Source of the DNA: Curtobacterium pusillum
GTDB lineage: Bacteria > Actinomycetota > Actinomycetes > Actinomycetales > Microbacteriaceae
Assembly (NCBI RefSeq): GCF_007680845.1
Contig: NZ_VEIY01000006.1
Location: 202,819-266,818, forward strand
Length of the DNA stretch: 64,000 nt
Direction of reading: 5' to 3'
Positions 17,345 through 28,611 of this stretch are shown here, piece after piece; within the stretch, counting starts at the first letter, position 1; the number at the start of each line of letters is the position of its first letter. Under the pieces are notes generated by a model. The model was given only the letters and a program-made list of their open reading frames with translations. It was not told the origin of the DNA and searched no databases. The position numbers and the translations under genes are program-made.

Positions 17345-19018
17345 GTGCCGGCCGTCCCGTCCGGCGGTGCGCGCGCCGGCTCCGCGCGGATCGGTCGCCG
17401 GCTGCGCCGGTGGGTCCGCCGCGGCTGGCGGGGCGTCGCCTACCTGTGGCGGCGCTCCCTGATGTTCCGCTCGGTCGCGATCACGGTCATGACGACCGGC
17501 CTCGCGATCGCGATCATCGGCACCGCCGTCATGATCAGCATCTCGAACAACGTCTACTCGCAGCGCCGCGACCAGATCGAGTCCGAGTCCGCGCGCGCCA
17601 CGATCGTCGCGCAGGGGATCTTCGACGCCGCGACCGCGGGCGAGGACAACAACCAGAGCGAACTCGAGACGCTGCAGAGCGAAGCGCAGCAGGCGATCCT
17701 GTCGAACACGACGAGCCCGGGCGGCACGAGCATCGCGATCGAGCGCAGTCCGGACCAGCCGGGGCCGCAGACGGTCCAGAACGTCGCGAGCCAGGGCTTC
17801 CCCGACGCCGTGATCACCGACGTGCTCCGCAAGGAGGTCGGCAAGAACACCGGCAAGCTCAGCCTGCAGCCGGTTCGCCTCGACGACGACGGGCGCCGCC
17901 AGCCCGGTCTCGCGGTCGGTTCGACGCTGCAGATCCCGAGCGCGGGGCAGTACGAGCTCTACCTCGTCTACGACCTGTCGGACGCGCAGCAGACCCTCGA
18001 CTTCGTGTCGCAGACCCTGTCGATCGGCGGCGTCGCGCTCATGGTGCTCATCGCCCTCGTCACCTCGCTCGTGGTGCGGCTCGTCGTGGTGCCGATCCGC
18101 GGTGCGGCGGAGACGAGCCGGAAGATCGCGGCCGGCCGGCTCGACGAACGCATCCCGGTGAAGGGCAACGACGACATCGCCACGCTCGCGCGGAGCTTCA
18201 ACGGCATGGCCGAGGCCGTCAGCCGGCAGATCACCCAGCTCGCCGAGCTCTCCCGTGTGCAGCAGCGCTTCGTGTCGGACGTGTCGCACGAGCTGCGCAC
18301 CCCGCTCACGACCATCCGGCTCGCGGGCGACATGCTCTTCGACTCCCGCCACGCCTTCGAGCCGTCGGTCGGCCGCTCCGCCGAACTCCTGCACGCGCAG
18401 GTGGAACGCTTCGAACTCCTGCTCGCCGACCTGCTGGAGATCTCCCGGTTCGACGCGCAGGCCGTGCAGCTCGACCCCGAGCCGGTCATCCCCGCGGCGC
18501 TCGCGACGGACATCGTCGACGAGTTCCATCCGCTCGCCGAGCGCGCCGGCATCGACCTGCAGCTCGTCACCCCCGGCGGGCACACCACGATGCAGCTCGA
18601 CGCGAAGCGCGTCCGGCGCATCCTCCGCAACCTCGTCGGCAACGCTCTGGAGCACGGCGACGCGAAGCCCGTCCAGGTCGTCGTTGACAGCGATGCCCGC
18701 AGCGTCGCGATCGCCGTCCGCGACCACGGGATCGGGATGCCCCCGGAGGACGCCGCCCGCGTGTTCGACCGCTTCTGGCGCGCGGACCCGAGCCGGAAGC
18801 GGACGATCGGCGGCACCGGGCTCGGGCTCGCGATCTCGCTGGGCGACGCGAACCTGCACGGCGGCCGCATCGACGTCTGGTCCCGCCCCGGGGAAGGGTC
18901 CACCTTCGTGCTCACCCTGCCGCGGAACGAGCGCGTCGCGGTCACGACCTCGGCGATCCCGCTGCCCGACCTCGACGAGTCCTACGACGGCCCCCGCGCC
19001 GTGCGGGAGGAGGACTGA
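17345..19018 (+). CDS. mtrB: Sensor histidine kinase MtrB
   Basis: 557 residues from GTG 17345, with GGAGGGG about 11 nt upstream at the end of mtrA. A basic N-terminus precedes membrane helix 1 (about 42-64), an extracytoplasmic sensor region of about 150 residues, helix 2 near 225-248, a HAMP domain (VVPIRGAAETSRKIAAGRLD), and a HisKA domain with phospho-acceptor His315 in SDVSHELRTP. The ATPase domain shows NLVGNALEHG, DHGIGMP and GGTGLGLAIS. MtrB phosphorylates MtrA in response to envelope or division cues. The stop shares one base with the lpqB ATG. Confidence 0.97.
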   Translation: MPAVPSGGARAGSARIGRRLRRWVRRGWRGVAYLWRRSLMFRSVAITVMTTGLAIAIIGTAVMISISNNVYSQRRDQIESESARATIVAQGIFDAATAGEDNNQSELETLQSEAQQAILSNTTSPGGTSIAIERSPDQPGPQTVQNVASQGFPDAVITDVLRKEVGKNTGKLSLQPVRLDDDGRRQPGLAVGSTLQIPSAGQYELYLVYDLSDAQQTLDFVSQTLSIGGVALMVLIALVTSLVVRLVVVPIRGAAETSRKIAAGRLDERIPVKGNDDIATLARSFNGMAEAVSRQITQLAELSRVQQRFVSDVSHELRTPLTTIRLAGDMLFDSRHAFEPSVGRSAELLHAQVERFELLLADLLEISRFDAQAVQLDPEPVIPAALATDIVDEFHPLAERAGIDLQLVTPGGHTTMQLDAKRVRRILRNLVGNALEHGDAKPVQVVVDSDARSVAIAVRDHGIGMPPEDAARVFDRFWRADPSRKRTIGGTGLGLAISLGDANLHGGRIDVWSRPGEGSTFVLTLPRNERVAVTTSAIPLPDLDESYDGPRAVREED

Positions 19019-20700
19019 TGCGCACCCGCTTCCGACACGTGGTCGCCGCTGCGCTCGCCGCGGTGACGATCGTCGCCCTGTCCGCCTGCGCCGCGATCCC
19101 GACCGACGGCCCGGTCCGCTCCGGGCAGACCATCAAGGACGAGTCGCTCTCCGGTGTCGACTACCGGCCGGACAAGCCGGTGGCCGGGTCCGACCAGACG
19201 GCGATCCTGCGCGGGTTCATCGCGGCCGGCACCGGCGCGGCGGACGACTACTCGATCGCCCGACAGTTCCTCGCGACGAGCTTCGCCGAGAAGTGGAACC
19301 CGCGGCGCGGCGTCACGATCCGGCAGGGCAACCCCGCGGTCGAACGAGTCGGCGAGCGCGAGCTCACCTACACGCTCACCGCGAGCGCCACGGTCGACGC
19401 CGACGGCGAGTACACCCAGGCGGTGCGTCCGACCTCGTCCACCCTGACGTTCCAGTTCACCCGGCAGGACGGCGAGTGGCGCATCGCCTACGCCCCGGAC
19501 GGGATCATCCTCTCGCCGGTGAACTTCGAGTCCGTATTCCAGCAGCACGCCCTGTACTTCTTCGACCCGACCTACAAGTTCCTCGTCCCCGACGAACGCT
19601 GGTTCCTCGCCAGGTCCTCGACGAGCACGCGGATCGCCAGTGCGCTGCTCGCGGGCCCCGCCGACTGGCTCAAGGGCGCCGTGGTGTCCTCGTTCCCCGA
19701 GGGCACGCAGCTCTCCCTCAACGCGGTCACGATCGACAACGGCACCGCACTCGTCGACCTGTCCAGCGACGCCCTGCGCGCCAGCAGCCAGGACAAGGTC
19801 CGGATGCGCGAGCAGCTGAGCAAGTCACTGGCGTCCGTCGCGACCGTGTCCTCGGTCGAGATCACCGTCGAGGGAGCGACCTTCTCGGTCCCGGACGGCA
19901 GCGGGTCGGACGCGCAGCAGAACCCCGACGTCGACGCCCGGCCGCTCGTCGACCACGACGGCTCGGTCGGCTACGCGGCCCTCGGCACGGGAAAGGTCGC
20001 CGAACTCGGCGGGGGCACCGGCGACGAGATCGCGGACCTGGACCCGACGTCGTTCGCGCTGTCGGCCTCGGGCACGGCGGCGGTGGTCGGCAACGACGAC
20101 GGCGTCACCGTGGTCCGCGGCCGGACACACCTGCGCATCGACGCGACGGACGACCTCGTGGCGCCCTCGATCGACGACCTCGGGTTCGCCTGGGTCGCCT
20201 CGTCCGGCAACACGCGGAAGGTCACCGCGTACGGCCTCGGCGGCGACCCGCACCAGGTGAGCACGACGCTCCCTTCAGGCGACCTCGTGTCGTTCCAGGT
20301 CTCCCGCGACTCGACGCGCGCCCTCGCCCTCATCGAGACCGGCGACGGCCCCAGCCTCTACGTGATGGCGATCATCCGCGGCTCGGACCGCACGCCGACC
20401 GCGCTCGGCCCGCCGGTGCGGCTGCAGGCCGCGACCGGGGACGCGGTCGGTGCCGCCTGGATCAGCGACTCGGACGTGGCGTCGGTGGGCCAGACCTCGT
20501 CCGGGCCCGACGTGGTCCGGTCGACGATCGGCGGACAGTCGAGCACCCTGCCGAAGCCGGACGGCCGCGCCACCGCGATCGCCGGTGGCAGCGGTGGGTC
20601 GATGCTGCTCCGGATGTCGGACGGGTCGGTGCTGCAGTCCACCGGCGGCGGCTGGGACTCGACCGGGGTCACCGCGGACGTGCTCGGCATCCAGCGCTGA
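19018..20700 (+). CDS. lpqB: Lipoprotein LpqB, MtrAB accessory protein
   Basis: 560 residues. A lipoprotein signal peptide with lipobox LSAC at about residues 20-23 shows membrane anchoring on the outer face. A GerMN domain (about 190-290, LLAGPADWLKGAV... DLSSDALRAS) and a C-terminal LpqB beta-propeller region follow. LpqB interacts with the sensor region of MtrB and modulates MtrA activity in mycobacteria and Streptomyces. The TGATG overlap with mtrB indicates coupled translation. A family B inverted repeat follows the stop codon. Confidence 0.95.
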   Translation: MRTRFRHVVAAALAAVTIVALSACAAIPTDGPVRSGQTIKDESLSGVDYRPDKPVAGSDQTAILRGFIAAGTGAADDYSIARQFLATSFAEKWNPRRGVTIRQGNPAVERVGERELTYTLTASATVDADGEYTQAVRPTSSTLTFQFTRQDGEWRIAYAPDGIILSPVNFESVFQQHALYFFDPTYKFLVPDERWFLARSSTSTRIASALLAGPADWLKGAVVSSFPEGTQLSLNAVTIDNGTALVDLSSDALRASSQDKVRMREQLSKSLASVATVSSVEITVEGATFSVPDGSGSDAQQNPDVDARPLVDHDGSVGYAALGTGKVAELGGGTGDEIADLDPTSFALSASGTAAVVGNDDGVTVVRGRTHLRIDATDDLVAPSIDDLGFAWVASSGNTRKVTAYGLGGDPHQVSTTLPSGDLVSFQVSRDSTRALALIETGDGPSLYVMAIIRGSDRTPTALGPPVRLQAATGDAVGAAWISDSDVASVGQTSSGPDVVRSTIGGQSSTLPKPDGRATAIAGGSGGSMLLRMSDGSVLQSTGGGWDSTGVTADVLGIQR

Positions 20701-20708
20701 GGCGGTCC

Positions 20709-20737
20709 TCCTCCACAGACGGGCCTGACTGGAGGCA
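20709..20737. repeat. Short inverted repeat, family B (copy 2)
   Basis: TCCTCCACAGACGGGCCTG then ACTGGAGGC. Same layout as the element at 7110-7136, and it shares the GACTGGAGGC arm with the larger family A palindromes. It lies after the lpqB stop and is a likely terminator. Confidence 0.45.
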
Positions 20738-20784
20738 CATCCCCCGGTCCCGGGACCGGCCCGCCCCCGCCGACGGGTCACGAC

Positions 20785-20790
20785 CAGGAT
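20785..20790 (+). promoter_or_regulatory. -10 element of the ComF-like gene (leaderless)
   Basis: CAGGAT lies 7 nt before GTG 20798 but only 1 nt before GTG 20792. The spacing used elsewhere in this window therefore favours the downstream GTG as the start. Confidence 0.4.
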
Positions 20791-20797
20791 CGTGCCC

Positions 20798-21502
20798 GTG
20801 ACCCAGACGACGGACGACCACCCCTGGCAGGACGCCGCCCTCGCGGTGCTCGGGCTCGTCCTGCCCGTCGTCTGCGCGGGCTGCGGCGCCCCGGACCGCG
20901 CACTCTGCCGGACGTGCTCGGCCGGGCTCGCCGCCGAGCCCCGCCGCGTGCGCCTCGTCGCCGGCGTCCGGCTCGACGCAGCGTTCGAGTACGCCGGGCT
21001 CGTGCGCACCCTCCTGCTCGAGCTGAAGCTCCGCGGCCGGGTCGACCTCGCCCGTCCGCTCGCCATCCGGTTCGGTGCCCTCGTCCTGTCGGCGCTCGCC
21101 GACGCGCCGCCCGGCACGGTGCTGCTCCGTGTGCCGCCCTCGCGGCAGGGGAACCGCCGGCGCGGCTTCGATCCCGTCGTGCTCCTCCTGGCTCGCGGGG
21201 GCGTCCGCCGTCCCCGGGCGCTCCACCGTCCACGTGCCGGTCCCGGGGCCGGGGCGGGACCGGCCGGCACCGGGCGGGCCGGAGCGCGGCGGGCCGGGGC
21301 CGGGCAGAAGGAGCGGTCGGCGCTCGAGCGGGTCGCGGCGACGGTCGGGTCGCTCCGTGCGAGCGGCGTCGCCGGCCGTGACGTCGTGGTCGTGGACGAC
21401 GTGGTGACCACCGGCGTGACGATGGCCGAGGCCGTGCGAGCGGTCCGTGCTGCCGGCGGACGGGTGGTGCGCTGCGTGGCCGTCGCGAGCGTCGACGACT
21501 GA
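20798..21502 (+). CDS. ComF family phosphoribosyltransferase-like protein
   Basis: 234 residues from GTG 20798. Two N-terminal cysteine pairs (CAGCG and CRTC) form a zinc ribbon, then comes a type I phosphoribosyltransferase domain with the PRPP-binding loop DVVVVDDVVTTGVT near residue 195. A Gly/Pro/Ala/Arg-rich insert (about 145-175) is unusual and may be slippage-prone. ComF proteins are linked to natural transformation in some bacteria; in Actinobacteria the gene sits conserved between lpqB and hpf without a known role in DNA uptake. Confidence 0.83.
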   Translation: MTQTTDDHPWQDAALAVLGLVLPVVCAGCGAPDRALCRTCSAGLAAEPRRVRLVAGVRLDAAFEYAGLVRTLLLELKLRGRVDLARPLAIRFGALVLSALADAPPGTVLLRVPPSRQGNRRRGFDPVVLLLARGGVRRPRALHRPRAGPGAGAGPAGTGRAGARRAGAGQKERSALERVAATVGSLRASGVAGRDVVVVDDVVTTGVTMAEAVRAVRAAGGRVVRCVAVASVDD

Positions 21503-21676
21503 CGTGCACACCCCGCGCATCGGTGAACGCTCGGTGAGCACTGAGTGTCCGGTGGGTGTCCGCGCGACTCACCGTTCCCGTGTGACGACGCACGGTCGCC
21601 GGGTCTAGCCTCGCGGCAAGGCGTTCGGGATCGCCGGATGGAGGCGACGCGCTGACGTACGGATGGGAGCCGCCAC

Positions 21677-22390
21677 ATGGACGTGACGATCACGGGCCGG
21701 AACATCGGGGTCACCGACCGATTCCGCACCTACGTGGAACAGAAGTCCGAGAAGATCGACGTGCTCGCCGACCGCGCCCTCGCGTTCGAGGTGCGCATCA
21801 GCCGCCACAACGAGAAGTCCGGCGGTTCCGGGGGCGAGGACCGCGTCGAGCTGACCCTGATCGGCCCCGGACCCCTCGTGCGGGCGGAGTCCGCGGCCTC
21901 GGACAAGTACGCGGCGTTCGACCTGGCGTTCGCGCGCATCATGGAGCGCCTCCGCCGGGCCCGCGACCGCCGCAAGGTGCACCGCGGCCGGCACGCCCCG
22001 ACCTCGGTCGCCGAGGCCTCGGGCACCGGGTTCGAACGGATGGGCATCGTCCCCGCGGACGGCAAGCTCATCGAGGACGTCGCGACCGGTGCGATCCCCG
22101 TCGTCAGCGAGTCCCGCGACGAGGACGAATCCGAGGTGTACAGCCCCGTGGTCATCCGGCACAAGGTCTTCGAGGCCGCCCCGATGACCGTCGACGACGC
22201 GCTCTACTTCATGGAGCTCGTCGGACACGACTTCTACCTGTTCGTCGACGCGGAGACGCACCGGCCCAGCGTGGTCTACCGCCGCAAGGGCTGGGACTAC
22301 GGCGTGATCGGCATCGACGGCACGTCGGCACCCGGCGAGGCGTCCGCGTCTTCCGACTCCGAGTCGGAGCCGGCGGTCGCCATCGCCTGA
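21677..22390 (+). CDS. hpf: Ribosome hibernation-promoting factor, long form
   Basis: 237 residues. The N-terminal domain (1-105, MDVTITGRNIGVTDRFRTYV) binds the 30S decoding region. A linker follows, and the C-terminal domain (about 150-215, VVIRHKVFEAAPMTVDDALYFMELVGHDFYLF) mediates 100S dimerisation in long HPF proteins. A serine/glutamate tail ends the protein. It inactivates and protects ribosomes in stationary phase or stress. A promoter box TAGCCT lies about 70 nt upstream (21606-21611), giving a leader, unlike many neighbours. The secA gene follows after a strong stem-loop. Confidence 0.94.
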   Translation: MDVTITGRNIGVTDRFRTYVEQKSEKIDVLADRALAFEVRISRHNEKSGGSGGEDRVELTLIGPGPLVRAESAASDKYAAFDLAFARIMERLRRARDRRKVHRGRHAPTSVAEASGTGFERMGIVPADGKLIEDVATGAIPVVSESRDEDESEVYSPVVIRHKVFEAAPMTVDDALYFMELVGHDFYLFVDAETHRPSVVYRRKGWDYGVIGIDGTSAPGEASASSDSESEPAVAIA

Positions 22391-22415
22391 GGCGCGATCC
22401 GGCACCGCCCGAGAC

Positions 22416-22447
22416 GTGTGCGCGGCCCGTTCGCGGGCCGCGCACAC
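22416..22447. terminator. Stem-loop terminator after hpf
   Basis: A perfect 14-bp stem, GTGTGCGCGGCCCG with its complement, closed by a TTCG tetraloop (22430-22433). It lies 26 nt past the hpf stop and before the secA promoter. There is no T-run, as is common for actinobacterial intrinsic terminators. Confidence 0.7.
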
Positions 22448-22483
22448 GCGCGCTGTTCCCAGCGGCGAGACCGGCCGGGTTGC

Positions 22484-22538
22484 TAGCATGACTGGCTGTT
22501 CGCATCGCGCAGGTCGCGCGAGACGATCTCGTAAGGAG
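22484..22538 (+). promoter_or_regulatory. secA promoter -10 and ribosome binding site
   Basis: TAGCAT at 22484-22489 implies a start near 22496 and a leader of about 48 nt. AAGGAG at 22533-22538 lies 5 nt before GTG 22544 and fixes the start codon. Confidence 0.5.
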
Positions 22539-22543
22539 CTCAC

Positions 22544-25324
<2,781 letters not shown>

Positions 25325-25338
25325 CGTCGGTCCTGACC

Positions 25339-25377
25339 GACTGGAGGCGCGGTGCCAGCTGGCACGCGCCTCCAGTC
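25339..25377. terminator. Dispersed palindrome, family A (copy 1), between convergent secA and Rv3235-like gene
   Basis: GACTGGAGGCGCGGTGCC, AGCT, then GGCACGCGCCTCCAGTC. The stem is about 17 bp with one base missing in the right arm. It lies 14 nt past the secA stop and 16 nt from the stop of the opposing gene, as expected for a bidirectional terminator. The same core recurs at 28555, 32305, 34973 and 43549. Confidence 0.6.
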
Positions 25378-25393
25378 CGTCTCCCGGTCGCGC

Positions 25394-25807
25394 TCAGAGC
25401 ACCCCGACCGCTGTTGCGCGCCATCGCCCCTGCCGCTCTTCGAGTCGCATCGCGACGGCCCGGGCGTGACTGCGCGTGTGCACCACGACGGTGGCTTCGG
25501 CGACACCCTCCGTCGGTCGGCAGACGATGACGCTCCCCGCCCGCAGCGAGGCCCGGCCACGCGTCCTCCCGGCGAGCGCCCGTGCCCGAGCGGCCACGGC
25601 CGCGCGCTGCTGCAGGTGCCGGTGCACGTCGTCGGTGATCCACCGCGCGATGCTGTCCACCTCACGGGCCCCGGTGAGGATCTCGGCAACGCACAGCCCG
25701 AGGGCGCGTGCCGCGTCCTCGACGTCGGTCGGCGGGGGGACCGCCCGGAGCGGCTCGACCTCCGCCCTCGAGCTCGTGTCGTCGATCCGGCGTGCTTCCT
25801 CGGCCAC
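25394..25807 (-). CDS. Rv3235-family protein (DUF6459)
   Basis: 137 residues from GTG 25807, with AAAGGGG a few bases upstream. The C-terminal half, ALGLCVAEILTGAREVDSIA followed by RWITDDVHRHL and SVIVCRPTEGVAEATVVVHT, fits the small Rv3235 family that lies next to secA in Actinobacteria. It is soluble, with no signal peptide or membrane segment. No catalytic motif is visible and the function is unknown. It converges with secA across a family A palindrome and is divergent from pdtaS. Confidence 0.75.
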   Translation of the reverse strand: MAEEARRIDDTSSRAEVEPLRAVPPPTDVEDAARALGLCVAEILTGAREVDSIARWITDDVHRHLQQRAAVAARARALAGRTRGRASLRAGSVIVCRPTEGVAEATVVVHTRSHARAVAMRLEERQGRWRATAVGVL

Positions 25808-25888
25808 CCCTGCCCCTTTCGTCGGGCTGAGCGTATGGCGAGTACAACATGCGAAATACCGAAGGGTCGACCTGTGGAGAGGTCGAAG

Positions 25889-25915
25889 TTGTCCACAGTG
25901 CTCCGCACCTAGACT
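25889..25915 (+). promoter_or_regulatory. pdtaS promoter (leaderless)
   Basis: TAGACT at 25910-25915 ends 6 nt before GTG 25922. TTGTCC at 25889-25894 is a -35 candidate but the 15-nt spacer is short. The resulting mRNA would be leaderless. Confidence 0.45.
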
Positions 25916-25921
25916 GAGCGG

Positions 25922-27421
25922 GTGTCGACCCTCAGTGACCTCGTCCTCGCACAAGGCCGTTCCTCCGAAGCCGACGTGGAGTGGCTCCACCTGCTCGTCG
26001 GGGACTGGCAGCTGCTCGCCGACCTGTCCTTCGCCGACATGGTGCTCTGGGTGCCGACGGCCGAGGACGGCTCGTTCGTGGCCGTCGCGCACGCCCGACC
26101 GAGCTCCGCCGCGACGCTCTTCTACCGCGACATCGTCGGCCAGGAGATCCGCGAGGAGTGGCGCGAGCAGGTCACCGAGTGCTTCGTCGGCTCGCGGGTC
26201 GTCGACTCCGCCGAGCCGGACTGGTACGAGGACACCCCGACCCGGGTGCGGGCGATCCCGGTGCTCCGCCGCCTGAGCGCGAAGAGCGCCGAGACCACCG
26301 ACCGCCCGATCGCCGTCGTGACGAGGCACTCCAACCAGGACGAATCGCGCACGCCGAGCCGTCAGGAGCTCAACTTCACCGCGAGTGCGAACGACCTGTT
26401 CGGCATGATCTCGACCGGCGACTTCCCCGACCTCGGTGCGCCGGCCGGTCCCCGTCGTGGTGCGCCCCGCGCGAGCGACGGGCTGCTCCGCCTCGACACG
26501 AACGGCATCGTCACGTTCGCCAGCCCGAACGGGCTCAGCGCCTTCAACCGCATGGGCTTCGAGGGGGAGCTCGAGCGGAAGTCCCTCGCCGAGGTCACCA
26601 CCGAGCTCATCGGCGCGCAGCTCGAGGTCGACGAGTCCCTCCCGCTCGTCGTCACCGGCCGAGCCCCGTGGCGAGCCGACATCGAGTCGAAGGGCGTCAC
26701 CGTGTCCCTGCGGTCGATCCCGCTGCGCGACCACGGCGAGCGGATCGGCGCGGTCGTCCTCTGCCGCGACGTCACCGAGATGCGCCACCAGGAGCGCGAG
26801 CTCATCACCAAGGACGCGACGATCCGCGAGATCCACCACCGCGTGAAGAACAACCTGCAGACGGTCGCGTCGCTGCTCCGGATCCAGGCACGTCGGACCC
26901 ACTCCGAAGAAGCCCGCACGTCACTGCAGAACGCGATGCGGCGGGTCGCGGCGATCGCCGTCGTGCACGACACCCTGTCGAGCGGCCTCAGTCAGAACGT
27001 CGACTTCGACGAGGTCTTCGACTCCGTCCTCAAGCTCGTCACCGAGGTGGCGGCGTCGCACAACACGACGGTGCGCCCGAAGAAGACGGGGGAGTTCGGG
27101 GTGCTGCCCTCGGAGGCGGCGACCCCGCTCGCGCTCGGGCTCACCGAGCTCGTCACGAACGCCGTCGAGCACGGGCTGGACGGCCGCGACGGTGAGGTCG
27201 AGATCGTGGCGGAGCGCTTCGACGACCACCTCGACATCCAGGTCCGCGACAACGGCCGGGGTCTACCGGAGGGCAAGGTCGGGTCGGGGCTCGGGACGCA
27301 GATCGTCCGCACGCTCATCCAGGGCGAACTCGGGGGCACGATCGACTGGCACACCCTCACGGGCAGCGGCACCGAGGTGACGATCACGATCCCGTTCCGC
27401 TGGCTGACCGCCGCCGCGTAG
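25922..27421 (+). CDS. pdtaS: Cytosolic sensor histidine kinase of the PdtaS type
   Basis: 499 residues with no membrane segment. The N-terminal half has a GAF-like domain (1-150) and a PAS domain (about 190-290). The kinase core is of HisKA_2 type, IREIHHRVKNNLQTVASLLR at about 302-321, with the phospho-acceptor His within IHHR. A HATPase domain shows ELVTNAVEHG, DNGRGLP and GSGLGTQIV. PdtaS acts with the antiterminator PdtaR, which is not in this window. In mycobacteria pdtaS also lies beside whiB1, the arrangement found here. The gene converges on whiB1 across a family C palindrome. Confidence 0.92.
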   Translation: MSTLSDLVLAQGRSSEADVEWLHLLVGDWQLLADLSFADMVLWVPTAEDGSFVAVAHARPSSAATLFYRDIVGQEIREEWREQVTECFVGSRVVDSAEPDWYEDTPTRVRAIPVLRRLSAKSAETTDRPIAVVTRHSNQDESRTPSRQELNFTASANDLFGMISTGDFPDLGAPAGPRRGAPRASDGLLRLDTNGIVTFASPNGLSAFNRMGFEGELERKSLAEVTTELIGAQLEVDESLPLVVTGRAPWRADIESKGVTVSLRSIPLRDHGERIGAVVLCRDVTEMRHQERELITKDATIREIHHRVKNNLQTVASLLRIQARRTHSEEARTSLQNAMRRVAAIAVVHDTLSSGLSQNVDFDEVFDSVLKLVTEVAASHNTTVRPKKTGEFGVLPSEAATPLALGLTELVTNAVEHGLDGRDGEVEIVAERFDDHLDIQVRDNGRGLPEGKVGSGLGTQIVRTLIQGELGGTIDWHTLTGSGTEVTITIPFRWLTAAA

Positions 27422-27457
27422 CGCCCCCGCGCGCGTCGGGCCGGCGCGCGACACCTG

Positions 27458-27503
27458 GTTCCGGACACAGCACCGCGAAGATGCGTGGTGCTGTGTCCGG
27501 AAC
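27458..27503. terminator. Long palindrome, family C (copy 2), between convergent pdtaS and whiB1
   Basis: GTTCCGGACACAGCACCGCG at 27458-27477, a 6-nt loop, then the reverse complement with one wobble position (27484-27503). The left arm is identical to the copy at 8771. The preceding CCTG is also shared, and the flank repeats GGAACCTGGTTCCGG. Confidence 0.6.
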
Positions 27504-27609
27504 CTGGTTCCGGCAGCGCAGCACCCCGCGCCGACGCCGCACCCCGCACACGACGACGCCCGCCGGCCCCGAGGGGACGGCGGGCGTCAGGCGCGCGGAC
27601 GGTGCAGCG

Positions 27610-27858
27610 TCAGGAAGCGCGACGAGCGCGAGCGGCGCGGCGCTTCAGCGCGCGGCGCTCGTCCTCGCTCAGACCGCCCCAGACACCGGAGTCCTGGTTG
27701 TTCTCGAGTGCGTACTGCAAGCACATCTCGGTGACCGTGCACCGAGCGCAGACCGACTTGGCCTTCTCGATCTGGTCGACGGCCGGTCCGGTGTTCCCGA
27801 CGGGGAAGAAGAGCTCGGGGTCCGCGGTGAGGCAGGCTGCCTGGTCACGCCAGTCCAT
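27610..27858 (-). CDS. whiB1: WhiB1 iron-sulfur transcriptional regulator
   Basis: 82 residues from ATG 27858. Cysteines at 9, 37, 40 and 46 match the WhiB1 cluster ligands exactly in spacing. GVWGGLSEDERRALKRR follows, then a basic DNA-binding tail. WhiB1 binds a NO-sensitive [4Fe-4S] cluster and sigma factor SigA domain 4 and is essential in mycobacteria. It lies next to pdtaS as in Mycobacterium. The 258-bp region upstream holds its promoter and that of the divergent membrane protein; no certain operator could be picked out. Confidence 0.94.
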   Translation of the reverse strand: MDWRDQAACLTADPELFFPVGNTGPAVDQIEKAKSVCARCTVTEMCLQYALENNQDSGVWGGLSEDERRALKRRAARARRAS

Positions 27859-28116
27859 GTGTGGTGCTCCTTGAAATCGATGCTCGAACGGCAGGCCGGG
27901 GCCGTGGTTCGGGGATCGGAACGCTGCGCATGCTGAGCACGATGGGACACCCGTGGGGGAGGAGTCCGCTGGAAGCGAGTCTGACGCCCGCAGAACGCTC
28001 GGGGGAGGAGCGTCGAACCACGGGAGACGCACACCACATCGTGCCGTCCAAACGACCTCCAATATCGTTCCATACTGGTAGGGCCAAATCAAGGGTTCCG
28101 ACGCTGGAGGAATGCT

Positions 28117-28539
28117 GTGCCCGACACCACCCCGAACGACCCCGAGCCCGTGCAGCGGAGGTCGCCCGCGCTCGTCGCGCTCCTCGTGGTCGTGGGGATC
28201 GAGTTCGCCGCGCTCGTCGTGCTCACGGTCGTCCTCGTCGTCGAGCTCGTCGTCGCGCCGGCCACGAGCCTCGCGTCCGGCATCGCGCTGACCTTGCTGA
28301 CCGCCATCGCCGCGCTCTGGCTCGGTGCGTTGTGCGTCGGCCTCCGCAACCGCCGACCGTGGGTGCGTTCGGGGATCATCGTGTGGCAGGTGATGCAGGG
28401 TGCGCTGGCGATCGGCGCGTTCCAGGGTGTCTTCCGCGTGCCGGCGATCGGGTGGCTGCTGCTCGTCCCGGCGCTCCTTGGCATCACGCTGGTGCTGTCC
28501 CGCCCCGTGACGGAGGCGCTCGCCCGTCCCGTCGAGTAG
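28117..28539 (+). CDS. Small four-helix membrane protein, unknown function
   Basis: 140 residues from GTG 28117, supported by GGAGG 6 nt upstream. A charged, proline-rich N-terminus of about 16 residues is followed by four hydrophobic helices (about 17-45, 53-77, 86-106 and 108-130). No conserved catalytic motif is visible. It is divergent from whiB1 and converges on bcp across a family A palindrome. I do not recognise a named family, though similar short proteins sit beside whiB1 in other Actinobacteria. Confidence 0.65.
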   Translation: MPDTTPNDPEPVQRRSPALVALLVVVGIEFAALVVLTVVLVVELVVAPATSLASGIALTLLTAIAALWLGALCVGLRNRRPWVRSGIIVWQVMQGALAIGAFQGVFRVPAIGWLLLVPALLGITLVLSRPVTEALARPVE

Positions 28540-28554
28540 ACGCTCGCCCCTGAC

Positions 28555-28596
28555 GGACTGGAGGCGCGGTGCCAGCTGGCACCGCGCCTCCCGTCC
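28555..28596. terminator. Dispersed palindrome, family A (copy 2), between convergent genes
   Basis: GGACTGGAGGCGCGGTGCC, AGCT, GGCACCGCGCCTCCCGTCC. The 19-bp arms have a single mismatch. It lies 16 nt past the stop of the membrane-protein gene and 16 nt before the bcp stop, so it can terminate both. Confidence 0.62.
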
Positions 28597-28611
28597 CATC
28601 GAGGGCCGGGA

